Source: Chara braunii (taxonomy: Eukaryota > Streptophyta > Charophyceae > Charales > Characeae). Taken from it: a stretch of 37,311 bases of DNA. The stretch covers positions 85,865 to 123,175 of the forward strand of contig BFEA01000445.1 in the NCBI GenBank assembly GCA_003427395.1. The letters run 5' to 3'. This document shows, piece by piece, positions 9,044-19,337 of the stretch (positions are counted from its first letter, which is position 1; each line of letters starts with the position of its first letter). The position numbers and the translations under genes are program-made. Under the pieces are notes generated by a model that was not told the origin of the DNA, did not search any database, and saw only the letters and a list, made by a program, of their open reading frames with translations.

Positions 9044-10058
9044 TTGCGGAACCCGCTTCTCTCTCTCTCTTTGATCTCGGTTGCAATGCTGCGTGAGTTA
9101 TGCACGAAAGTCCACAGCGCCGAACAGGCTCGACGAGCCCAAGGACGGGCGGAGTGACGGCGTGAGGTGGGCCCGCGGTAGACTCGGGGCGAAGCAGTCG
9201 GAGGGACTGAGCAGTGGTGGAGATTGGACGCCGATCGCAGCAGGGCCTTGTGGCTATGGTGGTCGGTGATCTTGGGAAGTTTTGAAGGCTGCGCCTAGAG
9301 GCGGCAGTCAGTTGGGAATTTTTGTATGCAAGAAGGACTCGCTTTTATCTCCATTGCTGCTTTATTTATGCATGATGTGTGTGGAGGCCCCAAGTGATGG
9401 GAGCTTGTCGTGCACATGAGTGATGTCGAAAGTCTATGGATGGTGGGGTGTCCTGTCAATGGTTGCTGACTGCATGCATGTATGCGTGTACGTGCGTATC
9501 CGGGCGGGGACGGGGGAATTGAACTGGATGACCGTCTGCTTGAGGAGTAGGAGTGTGTTAATCCCGTTGTCCCCTCCCTTTCGTGGCCCTTTCCTGCTCG
9601 CATGCGCACTCTCGGTGTAAATTCTTTCTCTCTCTCTCTGCCCTTCTTTTGAATTGGTAGCCGTCGTTGTTGGAGCTTCTCGTCCCCGCACCAGTAACGT
9701 CAACCACCTGCGTCCGCGCGCGCGGTCGACGCCCCCGCAAGGGGAAAAGAACTTGGAATTCGCCATCATCACCTGGCGCACTAACCTTGAGAGAGAAGGG
9801 TTGCACCGAGTGTTGTATGGAGACGGTGTTGGTTCGGATGACCGGGAGCGCGGGGTCTGGCCCGTGTCTATCACTCACCTCCGATCGCCTCATCTCACTA
9901 CCGGCCTTCCCCCTCGAAGATGACGACAGCGTCTACTGTGAGGCGGATGTACGGCGCGCTCTGAGACGAACGGAGCAAGTGTGTTGGCGAGACCCACCTC
10001 GGGCGTGTAATATAAGGGGAAACGGGTTTGTCCTGATTGATTGTTTTGATTCCCCGAC

Positions 10059-10498
10059 NNNNNNNNNNNNNNNNNNNNNNNNNNNNNNNNNNNNNNNNNN
10101 NNNNNNNNNNNNNNNNNNNNNNNNNNNNNNNNNNNNNNNNNNNNNNNNNNNNNNNNNNNNNNNNNNNNNNNNNNNNNNNNNNNNNNNNNNNNNNNNNNNN
10201 NNNNNNNNNNNNNNNNNNNNNNNNNNNNNNNNNNNNNNNNNNNNNNNNNNNNNNNNNNNNNNNNNNNNNNNNNNNNNNNNNNNNNNNNNNNNNNNNNNNN
10301 NNNNNNNNNNNNNNNNNNNNNNNNNNNNNNNNNNNNNNNNNNNNNNNNNNNNNNNNNNNNNNNNNNNNNNNNNNNNNNNNNNNNNNNNNNNNNNNNNNNN
10401 NNNNNNNNNNNNNNNNNNNNNNNNNNNNNNNNNNNNNNNNNNNNNNNNNNNNNNNNNNNNNNNNNNNNNNNNNNNNNNNNNNNNNNNNNNNNNNNNNN
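10059..10498. other. Assembly gap (440 N) inside the 3' LTR
   Basis: The sequence is unknown here. ORFs drawn across the gap are meaningless. The bases before it (GTTTTGATTCCCCGAC) resemble those at 10543 (GTTTTGATTCACGACGG), so the gap may hide an internal repeat. Confidence 0.99.
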
Positions 10499-10785
10499 TC
10501 TGCCTTCCGCCGCCATGGCCCTCTCCCCCTGATGCCTTTTCCCGTTTTGATTCACGACGGCAGTTCGTCTTTGCGGAACCATTCTGATTTCATTGCTCCA
10601 AAGTGACCCGACCTCTACAGGACTTCGCGGCGACAGTTCGACTCCGGCGTGACCTCTGGCTTAAAACGAGAGCCTCCCGTTTCTACCGGGAGACTCAACC
10701 CCCACGGCCAAAAATCCTCGGCCACGCCCCTCCTAGGACTCCGATCGGCGACCCCGTGCGGGAAGCTGTGAGGGGGCGTGAGGTT

Positions 10786-11504
10786 GCGCATCACAAGCTA
10801 TCTCAAAGTTCGGTGACCTATGGCTCGACCCCCAGAGGAAGATGGCAGATATACACGATGATGGGACATTGATAGGGAAGAACTGGCTTGCCAAAGAAAA
10901 GCACTGGCGGTTGAGACCGTGTGCTGCCGGGCAGAAAAGCAGATGCATTGATACTGGATCGTGCACCCGTAGGAGGAACTCCTCAGTCTTGTACCTAAAC
11001 TCCCCTCTCTTCCTCCCTACCCCAGCCTCCGCTCCCTCTCTCTCAAACCCCGCTCACCCTGCCTCCACCGTTGGCCCCGTACCCCTCTCCTTCGCCTCCC
11101 CTCCCCCGTACTGCTTATCCACCCACCCCCTCGTCGCCTCCTCAATCTCCCAACCTTCCCTCCCTCTCTTTAGCCCGGCCTGGCCCCCCCCTCCACCTAC
11201 CCTGGCCGGCCCGACCCTCCTAACCTCACCACCTCCCCTTCACGTGGACCCCCCCTCGCCTACCCCCCCACCTCCCTCTCACCACGAATGGTGTTCAGCC
11301 CCAACATTGGTATCCCACCCACGGCCTGGTGACCCAGGTTCAAGTCAGCAGGCTATGCACAATGGACAATTGACAGCGGTCCTCCACAATGAGGGTGGCC
11401 ACTCCGGCTATGACAATAGCAGCCAAGAAGATCTCAAGCGTTCTCAGATTCAGCAACAGGACAACATGCAGGAGGGTGGTGGTTGTCCAAGATGACAACC
11501 GAGG
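10786..11504. other. Flanking sequence with a Pro/Ser-rich open frame, no gene recognised
   Basis: A + frame is open from 10842 to 11495, but bases 10990-11285 are almost pure C/T. The encoded Pro/Ser/Leu-rich stretch is what any such tract would give. No domain is visible. The last third (SSQEDLKRSQIQQQDN) is polar, with no known motif. I do not call a gene. Confidence 0.6.
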
Positions 11505-12010
11505 ACAAAGAAAGGGCCCATTCCCCCCAGCTGGAACAGGGGCCAAAGGGGGGCAAGGCCCGCCCTTCCATTCTGCGAGCACCAGCAAACAACCTACCTC
11601 CCCCATGCCTCAGGAGACAGGCAACAGGCAACATTAAGGATAGGGAATCCTCAGTACATTAGTCAGTTGTCTGATCACTGTCAGTCACGGGAATGTTTTG
11701 TAATATGAGGGACACCGGATCCGGTTTCCAGCAGGTGCTTCTCCCTACGCGACGGCCGACGAAGAAAGGGCCCATTCCCCCCAGCTAGAACAGGGGCCAG
11801 AGGGGGGCAAGGCCCACCCTTCCATTCTGCAACTCGGAGCACCGGCAAACAGCCTACCTCCCCCATGCCTCAGGGGACGGGCAACAGGCAACATTAAGGA
11901 TAGGGAGTCCTCAGTACATTAGTCAGTTGTCTGATCACTGTCAATCACGGGAATGTTTTGTAATCTAAGGGACGCTGGACCCGTTTTGCAGCAGGTGCTG
12001 CTCCCCACCA
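11505..12010. repeat. Direct tandem repeat, two copies of about 250 bp
   Basis: Copy 1 spans about 11505-11750 and copy 2 about 11759-12010. AAAGGGCCCATTCCCCCCAG starts at 11511 and 11765. The shared end GCAGGTGCT is at 11731 and 11991. The offset grows from 254 to 260 because copy 2 has six extra bases (AACTCG). Identity is high (roughly 90%) throughout. No coding frame spans the units. Confidence 0.9.
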
Positions 12011-14156
12011 CCATTATGCCTACAACTACACTTTCAGTTGCACACTAAGTGGACGACACTGCCTCTACACAGCGGCTATCCTTGGTTGGCGTCAACCGAG
12101 CCAACAGAACTACAGTTTGGAACTGGTTTTGGGACCTTGGCATTTGGGTCTCCCCATTACAACTGTACACCTACGTCGCCTAAGGCGTATGTGCATCTCA
12201 ATTTCTTACAATGTTGTCAATCTACGTACAACAGGCATCTAACAACATCAACGGTTTCAGTGGCTCGATGTGACACTCACGTACGCTGAAGTGCAGCCTC
12301 GCTGGTCCGGCCGGTCCCACTGCCCTGCCCTCGGACATTATAAGTCACAGGCGCCTGTCCGGCCACAATAGCTTGTGAGCCTTCCCTAGTTGCGCCCTCC
12401 AGAGCCCGACCGCTCGCAGCATTCATTGCAAACTCAAATTTGAGCGCACGCCACACGAGGGTCGGGTCTTATAGAGGTCGAGTCCTTCTCCTCACCTTGT
12501 TTTGGCCTACTAACTCTCAGAGCGCAGTCCTTGGGGTCTCATTGTCCGTCTGTTGCACAGTCATACCGCTAGCTATGGTCGTCGTCATTCAAGTCGATCA
12601 CCGGTCAGCGGTCTTCAGTCAGTTCTTCCTTGTTTGTTTGTCCCGCCCGAGTAGGTCCGCCTCTCCTTCACCTCCGCATCTCACCATAAACCCATCTGCC
12701 TGCAAAATTGAAAATCGCCCACCTACCCAACTCGCCGTTGGCACCAACCCGCCTCCCCACAACCAACCCACCAAACCCGCATCCCCGTTCAATCCGTCCC
12801 AGTTCCACTCCCTCGCTTCCGTCAACCCACTGTCTTTCGACCCCTTCTCTCGTTCTTTCCCTCCAACTTCACTGTTCTCACTAAAGAAACCCCTTTTGAT
12901 GAACAACTGGCTAGCATATTCTCCTCTCTCACCACTCCCCTGTGCTCCTTCATAACTCCTCCCTCTGTTATCGTTAACGAAAATATCCAATGCATTTTCG
13001 AATTGGACCTCCAACAGCCTCACTTCTTCCACTTCACCTTTTCTCTCTCCCGCTAATTCTACCCAGCACTCTCACTTCATCACAGTCAAGCTTCGTAGAA
13101 AGAAGATACGGGTCAAACCTTGTCACTAGCGATCTCTTAGAATTTGTACAAAGTGTCGCATTTTGCACCTTCCAGAATGGGGCACACTCGTTCTTCCTCC
13201 TGCTGCAAGATCAAGCGATGAAACTGCTTTCTCACTCATTCTACTCTAACCTCCTCCTCTCCTTTATGTTTGTCGGGACTCGCAATCTAAATCTCTTATC
13301 AGCATAGGAACAATCAAGAACAAGCGCAGTACTGGCAGATTACAAGGAGCAGCATGCGCATGATCTGCGCATTCCATTCTAATGGTTCTCACTCTGTTTG
13401 GCCTCTGCAAAGTACTCCTCCAGATTCTTGGTCAACAGCGGATTGCTGAGCCTGAAGAATCTTCCTTCTCTTGGGGGACTTTCAGGATTGGTTTCGCCAA
13501 TTGCATTATTTTTCAAGGGTTTCTTCAAGCTGCTTATCAAGACGGACATCTCTCATCTCTTCCTCCTCCAACTCTGTCCAATCCGAGCCCGGACCTTGGT
13601 TCCAATTACTCACAGATCAGGCATGTGGATCTGCCAATCAGCATCGGATTTTCCAAGAGAAACGTGTCATCCATCTCAACCGGCACTCCAACGACTCATT
13701 ATCAAGCTCAAAGTGACAACTCACATCTTCACTTTCCTCGACTAGACTGATCAAGATGTCGTGAAAGAAGAAAATTGGTGACTCATCTTCCAAGAGGAGA
13801 ACTCGCTGTAGATCCTCTAATTGTGCATTTGAATCCGAGCCGCCTTCCCCCGGTCGACTGATTCCTGTGCAACAGCTGCTCATAGTCCCACGTCCACACT
13901 CAACACCCAACGACCTCCCACCCCCCACCACCGTTAACCCCCCAAAAACCCCTCAAACGAGAAGAAAGCACCGTATCCTTAGAAACGTAAACTGCTTCTT
14001 CCTTTTCTGCATTTTCTCGCTCTTCCTCTTCATTTCCTTCCTCTACTTCCTTATATTTTTTCGTTCCTCCACTCATATCTCTTTCCTTCCCCCTAGCTCC
14101 CCCTCCCGGCTCCCTTCCAACTCTCAAACCAGCTCCAGTATGGATGAGATCAGCTT
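12011..14156. other. C/T-rich intergenic sequence, no supported gene
   Basis: Open frames at 12440-12955, 12990-13307 and 13382-13750 (+) change frame and end without recognisable domains. They could be scraps of one eroded coding region (FCTFQNGAHSFFLLLQDQA and GTFRIGFANCIIFQGF look protein-like), but I cannot name a family. The frame at 13867-14163 encodes a Phe/Leu run that reflects pyrimidine-rich DNA. Confidence 0.55.
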
Positions 14157-14524
14157 GCTATGATTGTATAGTCAAAGTGTCTTTTCAAATCAACTCGATT
14201 ACTTTCTCTCTCTGACACTAGGCAGCCTAAAAAAAAAAAAAAAAAAAAAAAAAAACGAATCAGTGGTGGGGAAAAACGTCAATATGGGCATAACGAAATG
14301 CTTGTTTGCTATGATCGGTAATACGACCACTTTGCTATGATTGTACAATTGAAGTGTCATTTCATGCATAAGCAACTTGATTACTTCTCTCTCTGACACT
14401 TCACAGCAAAAAAAAAAAAGGGAAACAAAGGCAGCGATTAACATCAGGATGAAACAACGAGAATGCCTCTTTACTATGTTCAGTCATTTTTTACATTTTT
14501 TTCAAAAAAAAAAAAAAAAAAAAA
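14157..14524. repeat. Tandem 177-bp units each carrying a poly-A tract
   Basis: GCTATGATTGTA begins units at 14157 and 14334. Both continue through a similar 60-base body to CTCTCTCTGACACT, then an A run (27 A at 14229-14255; 12 A at 14408-14419). The part after the A run also recurs (AACGAAATGC.TGTTTGCTATG versus AACGAGAATGCCTCTTTACTATG). A third A run lies at 14504-14524. Poly-A ended units suggest tandemly amplified retroposon tails. Confidence 0.75.
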
Positions 14525-15000
14525 CCTCTTCCACCATACTTTACTTTGAGTATGATGTATATGATTGTCATTTTCTTGCACTAAGATTTGTGAAATGCCC
14601 AAATCAATCCGTGCTCATATCTTACTTATCGATCTATTTATTCAGCGCTTAAATACGATGATTGGAACCGCAGAAAGAGCCAAGAATAAGGAAGGAAACA
14701 ATGGACATAATTCTCAGTACCGATTTAAATTCAGCACGCCTATAGCATTGTTAATCTACCCAATTCCTTACTTCATCGGCAAGTGACATGACGCTAATGC
14801 ATCCATAACGTTGTCGACGGGAATACCCTTACCAGGGTACTCACGGGTGTATTTGCACCTTGCACAAGTTGCACCTAAGATGGTATACGAGGTGGGAATT
14901 TACGTGAGTATTGCGCGACCCACGGTCAACTCCCTGTAGTTGGACAACAAGCACCCGCAAGGTAAGATTAAAGGGTGTGTGGACACGCGAGTTTAAGGCG
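14525..15000. other. Intergenic sequence with one short palindrome, no gene seen
   Basis: There are no convincing coding frames. A hairpin TACCCT-TACC-AGGGTA lies at 14824-14839, preceded by TGTCGACGG. A near-identical arrangement occurs at 35090-35119. Both lie upstream of the two copies of the dispersed repeat. Confidence 0.5.
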
Positions 15001-15482
15001 CGGGTGAAAGTGGATGTGGCAGAGACGAAGGAAAATCGATATTTCGTTTAATTCTTAAGAGAAACGGGCAAGTAAAGGTGTGTTTTCGTGTTCTTTGGGC
15101 AACGTGAGTTGGTTCACGGGATTGGATTTTGGGTTTCTTCAGCAGTTTTTGCGATATATGTAGTAGGAGTTGCGCGAAATAGGGGATTTGGTGATCGTGT
15201 AAATATGAAAATGTATCTTTTTATGCTTTAGCGGAAGATTCATTTTAATTTTTATGCCTTCAGTGAATAATGGAGTGTGCCCCCAATCACAGTTGACATG
15301 ACAATTATCATCACGAGATAGGTACGGCTCGTCGTGACTTTCACCCCATCGATTGCTTGTCATTCTGATCCTTACGTATTTCCTCACGGTGACCATCGTG
15401 CCCGAGTGTAAGTGCTGAGTGTGTAGGTCCTTAGTAGTGTACGTGAGTGTGTGCGGTCAGAAGAGAAAGAAGGAACGGCCAC

Positions 15483-15731
15483 TTACCTCGACGAATTGAC
15501 AACATAGAATGAACCGAATGTTGGGTTGAGAGAAAAGCCAACGGGAGTATGACGGGAAAGTAAAACGTACATGGCCACATTCGAAGGGGGGGGTTCATCT
15601 TTATCTAACGCACTTGGTGTGTAGTAGAGCTCGCAGTCGCCCTCAACATTATCGTTTCCACTACTGGTCGTGTCGGGATTTGGCGTGGAGTCCCTCGCGG
15701 CCATCGTTACGAACATCATGGTCTTCTCCAC
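15483..15731 (-). CDS. Exon-like frame in dispersed repeat, copy A, function unknown
   Basis: This minus-strand frame shares STPNPDTT, NVEGD.EL.YTPS.LDKD, PPSN and LSRHT with the frame at 36409-36678. The frame is therefore maintained between copies despite DNA divergence. It runs to FVNSSR, where the DNA reads TCGTCGAG|GTAAGTGG, a consensus splice donor that copy B also keeps (GAG|GTAAGC). The frame is probably one internal exon of a transposon gene or a degraded host gene. No domain family recognised. The start ATG is not conserved in context. Confidence 0.4.
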   Translation of the reverse strand: MEKTMMFVTMAARDSTPNPDTTSSGNDNVEGDCELYYTPSALDKDEPPPSNVAMYVLLSRHTPVGFSLNPTFGSFYVVNSSR

Positions 15732-16060
15732 TCAGGGGGTCGTCGTGTTCATCTTTAAAACCGAGCAGCTCGACCGAACTCACCATGGTCGTGTGTGTTC
15801 ACCTTGGTAACCACCAAACAACTCGTCCTACGACCTTTTACTTTTCGTGTCCTAGCGAAAGATTCACTCCGATGTTGCACTTAACGAGTGACTAGCGGGG
15901 ATTCGTGCGGACGATCGGGGCCGCCCTTTCCAATTTTGCAGTTGTGACGTTTTGCCACTCGTAACGTGATCATTTTGGCCCATCATCTTCATCTTCAAGG
16001 TCGCGCTACCCATCCGGACCATGGTCATTATCCCCAAGATCTTGAGCACTCATACCAGAA

Positions 16061-17635
16061 CGATATATATGTATCATCACAAATTTATCAGAGCGTACAT
16101 GCGAAAAAAAAAAGAAATAAAATCATTTTTTATCTTCTTCCTTACAAGACTCCCCCTGTTCAAAACCTCTTGCGTACAAGCCGCCCACGTGGATGTAGGT
16201 TGAGCGGCGGCTGCCCCCACCCCCGTGTGTCATATCGACCCACTTGCATACAACCAAAAGGCGAAGAGGCAAAGAAAAGAGGAAGGGAATAACCAAACAT
16301 TAGAGAACAGGGGGCAAACGAAGCCTAGATGACAAGTCCCACATGCAGACACTGCCCCCGACAGCACAGGACAAACGACGGGACAAACCAACCAGGATTT
16401 AAGACACGGGAACTGTGAGATGGTTAAACGATGAGCCAGACCATTTTCAACATAAATGAATACAAGAGAACAAATTCTACCATATCCATAGCAAAGAATT
16501 TGAAGCAAAGAACACCTTATCTGCAAAAAAAAGGAAGACAATCCCAGATGACGATTCCCTCGTAAAAGCACCGCCCCCCATGTAGGCCGAACAACAGGAA
16601 ACAGCCAACCAGGATGCACCAAGACAATAAAAAAAAAAAGAACCCAGATGACTGTTCCCACATGAAACACCGCTACCATTCTCCCAAAATAGACCGAACA
16701 ACGAGACTGAGTCAACCGGGATGCAGATAAGGTTACCAAAACAAACTCCGATCCACAGTGTGACAACCAAAAAAAAAATACCATATCCATAACAAACCAG
16801 AACCCAGATGATTAGTCCACATGAAAGCACCGCTACGCTGCCACGCCAATAAACCGAACAACAGGACAAAACCATTCGGGATACCAAAACGATAACCAGA
16901 ACAAAATCTGCCATATACATAGTAAAAAAACGGAGCCATACAGTAGGTCCGCAAAATGAAATACCCCAACCATGGGGACGAGTAAAGCAGCAAATGAGAA
17001 GCAAAATTATTTTCTACCATAACTGAAGAAGAGCCTACTAGTATAGGCCCGAAGTTCACTGCATCATCTGCAAAAGAAGAGAGCTAGCAATGCCAGAGCA
17101 TATATCGTCACAAATTTATCAGGGCGCAAATGCGAAAAAAAGAAGAAATAAATTCAGTTTTTATCTTCTTTCTTACAAGACTCACCCTGTTCAAAACCTC
17201 TTGCGTACAAGGCCGCCCACGTGGATGTAGGTTGAGCGGCGGCTGCCCCCACCCCCGTGTGTCATATCGACCCACTTGCACACAGCCAAAAAGGTGAAGA
17301 GGCAAAGAAAAGAGGAAGGAAACAACCAAACATTACAGAACAGGGGGCAAAGGAATCCTAGATGACAAGTCCCACATGCAGACACAGCCCCCGACAGCAC
17401 AGGCCAAACGATGGGACAAACCAGCCAGGATTCAAGACACGAGAACTTGGAGATGGTCGAACGATGAGGCAGACCATTTTCAACATAAATGAATACCAGA
17501 GAACAAATTTTACCATATCCATAGCAAAGAATCTGAAGCAAAGAACACCTTATCTGCAAAAAAAAGGAAGACAATCCCAGATGACGATTCCCTCGTGAAA
17601 GCACCGCCCTACATATATATATACATATATATACA
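16061..17635. mobile_element. Insertion in copy A bounded by ~505-bp direct repeats
   Basis: 16073-16577 and 17104-17609 are direct repeats at about 93% identity, separated by about 525 bases. The whole unit is absent from copy B and lies in a TA-rich tract (ATATATATGTAT on the left, ATATATACATATATAT on the right). The inside and both arms contain degenerate units starting CC(C/T)AGATGA with a CACCGC box and ACCATATCCATA. These units occur near 16327, 16544, 16644, 16804, 17359 and 17576. It may be a small non-autonomous LTR (TRIM-like) element or an amplified minisatellite. No PBS or TG..CA ends are seen. Confidence 0.6.
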
Positions 17636-17652
17636 AAGAGAGAGAGAGAGGG

Positions 17653-17765
17653 TTGTTTGCAGCCAAGCGAGCGAGCGTGCTGTTAGCAACCAATCAAGTG
17701 GGCGGGTTGTTTGCAGCCAATCGAGTGAATGAGTGTTGTTCGCAGCCAATCGGTTTAACCGGGTG
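17653..17765. repeat. Minisatellite of about 28 bp, four degenerate units
   Basis: Units read approximately GTTGTTTGCAGCCAATCGAGTGRG. The same four-unit block recurs at about 37095-37200 in copy B, so it is a fixed part of the dispersed repeat. Confidence 0.7.
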
Positions 17766-17880
17766 AGCGGATGCGGTGTGTTGTGCTGGATTGAGTGGGT
17801 CACCCGCACCATGCCATTGGAATTGGCCTCCAAAGGGGGAGGGTTCACCTGCAATCATACAAGGAGGCAGCCTTTGCAGT

Positions 17881-19337
17881 GTTTGATAACCCATCTCACG
17901 TCTCATGGATTTGTTCGAGCGTTCATTTGGTAGGCTGATCGGTGTGATGTGCCTACATGCCTTCTGTCATCGCTTCTTGTGATCACACGTGACACCCGCT
18001 ACTTGTTTGATTCCATCAGTGATCGTATGCCTGTCTTAAAATACTAAGTCATACACGTCGAAGTCTAAACATTTCCGCACTATAAAACTGTGGACAACTC
18101 CTTAAATTAGTTAATAAATTAATATTATGATTCTCTTATTACTCGGATAATTATGGTAAGTCCAGAACTGATACTAACAACATGCATCCGTTCGGCTTTC
18201 CAACCAGGTTCATCGAGGGGTAGACTAGTGGAAAGAAAGTGGAGAAAAAAAAGGTTCAAGTTTAGGGAAGTACCCTAGGATGCAACGAGGCGAAGGACAC
18301 AGTTGTTTCCGCTATACTACAATAGTAGTTGTCCCTGACTTTGAAACTATTGCTGGTACTGAGACTGTGCTTCGATTGTTGTTCCTGCTAAGCTATGAAT
18401 TCCGCTACGCTTCTTTCCTATGGAACTGCAGCCGTTGTTACATGTTGTTGTGCATTTCAGCGTTGCATGGCTGCTGCACGCAGTTATTGTGTGCGCAATA
18501 TTTGTTGGTTATTGTCGTAATTGACTGGGCTTTGCAGGGCATTACTATTTTGTCCTGCCATTGCGTACGATTGTTGCGCACATTGGTGTTCTTGAGTTTT
18601 ATTTTTTGGGTTCCATCTGCATTTTAAATAGAGTGAAGGGGTGTGCACTATTTGAACACTGACCTTCGGGCTGCATAGCGTCAATTTGGTGAGGGAAAAT
18701 GGTGCTGCAACTTCGGGAAAATGATTAGGCTCGACAAGAGGTTGCCATTGCGACTTGGAGAACTTACACAGTGTTGATACCCTGTGTTATAGTCATGGTC
18801 TGGCTATTTTTCTTCACATTTGACCGTCATTGTGGGCCCCTCAGACAATTGAAGGCTTCAACTTTCAAGGCCCTCTCACGCGGGTTGAGTTGTCCCGTTC
18901 TTGGATCTCGAGCGCCAGAAACCCCTCCTTCTATCCTTCTTACTCTGAGTCTAGTTTGAGGTTATGAGAGAAAGCCGGCAGACAAGATTGCTACCCGTAG
19001 GACGACATCAAGACTTTGTGGGGAGTCTGCCCACTGATTGTGGGAGCCATATCGAGACACAGGAGGAGTTCACGAGGTGGGGAATTGAGAGGTATTTCAC
19101 TTCTACCTTCTATGAATCCTGCTAAAACCTTTATGTGTACATCTTCTATGTCCGGTTGATTATGAATGCATGCATCCCTATCATTTTATGTTTGGCTTTC
19201 CAGACTTAACTCAGGCGAAAGTAAAGGAACGCGTGCATAAAACTTCAATTTTTTTTTATTTTTTTTTTTGAAGTTCAGAATGAAAGTGGGACGAACTGGG
19301 GGGAAGGTGGGAGGAAGGTGTTTTTGACTGAGGTTGT
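17881..19337. other. Intergenic sequence, no supported gene
   Basis: The longest frame (18280-18627, +) encodes Cys/Leu-rich residues without a motif. A small inverted repeat AACTTCAA...TTGAAGTT encloses a T-rich loop at about 19234-19277. Nothing else is evident. Confidence 0.5.

Larger units (their letters stand above)
8354..10784 (+). repeat. 3' LTR, about 2.4 kb, with assembly gap
   Basis: The 3' end is fixed by the match to bases 1-240. The 5' end is less certain: a purine tract GAGGGAGGAGAC (8342-8353) precedes TG at 8354, which is my best boundary, but a start just after the poly-A run near 8275 is possible. The LTR carries a TATA box near 9037. It has two short ORFs of no evident merit. 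Its final 240 bases differ from the 5' LTR by about 5%, so the insertion is not recent. No canonical TG..CA pair can be confirmed. Confidence 0.75.
1..10785 (+). mobile_element. Ty3/gypsy LTR retrotransposon, near full length, 5' LTR cut by window edge
   Basis: Seen: bases 1-240 recur at 10543-10784 with about 95% identity (I count about 11 substitutions and one 1-base indel), so the element is bounded by LTRs. The first copy is followed at once by a tRNA-iMet-type primer-binding site. Between the LTRs, in order, are a gag with a CCHC knuckle, a retropepsin-like domain, a YMDD reverse transcriptase, RNase H, a DDE integrase and two extra ORFs. The order RT-RNase H-integrase is diagnostic of Ty3/gypsy. 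The element is more GC-rich than the sequence right of 14 kb. It cannot be autonomous now because pol holds in-frame stops and frame changes. Most of the 5' LTR lies outside the window, so its target-site duplication cannot be checked. Confidence 0.93.
15001..17880. repeat. Dispersed repeat, copy A (interrupted by an insertion)
   Basis: 15001-16060 and 17636-17880 match 35946-37022 and 37094-37311 in the same order and orientation, at roughly 80-85% identity by eye. In copy B the two blocks are separated only by a GA microsatellite. In copy A they are separated by 1.6 kb of unrelated repeats. The second block starts with four ~28-bp degenerate units (GTTGTTTGCAGCCAATCGAGTG type). The family is not recognised. 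A minus-strand exon-like frame is shared by both copies. Confidence 0.88.

Noticed and set aside
9667-10587. Long frames across 10059-10498
   Set aside because: They exist only because the gap is read as open. There is no sequence evidence.
13867-14163. Possible membrane protein (Phe/Leu-rich stretch)
   Set aside because: The hydrophobic run comes from a C/T-rich tract. There is no conserved domain, and the frame ends at once in poly-A units.
16230-17604. Long minus-strand frames (up to 186 codons) with repeated Cys/Leu/Phe-rich residues
   Set aside because: They follow the minisatellite units of the insertion. The peptides repeat because the DNA repeats, frames overlap each other, and no domain or conserved start is seen.
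18280-18627. 115-codon + frame
   Set aside because: Cys/Leu-rich with no motif, no homologous frame elsewhere in the window, and isolated in non-coding DNA.
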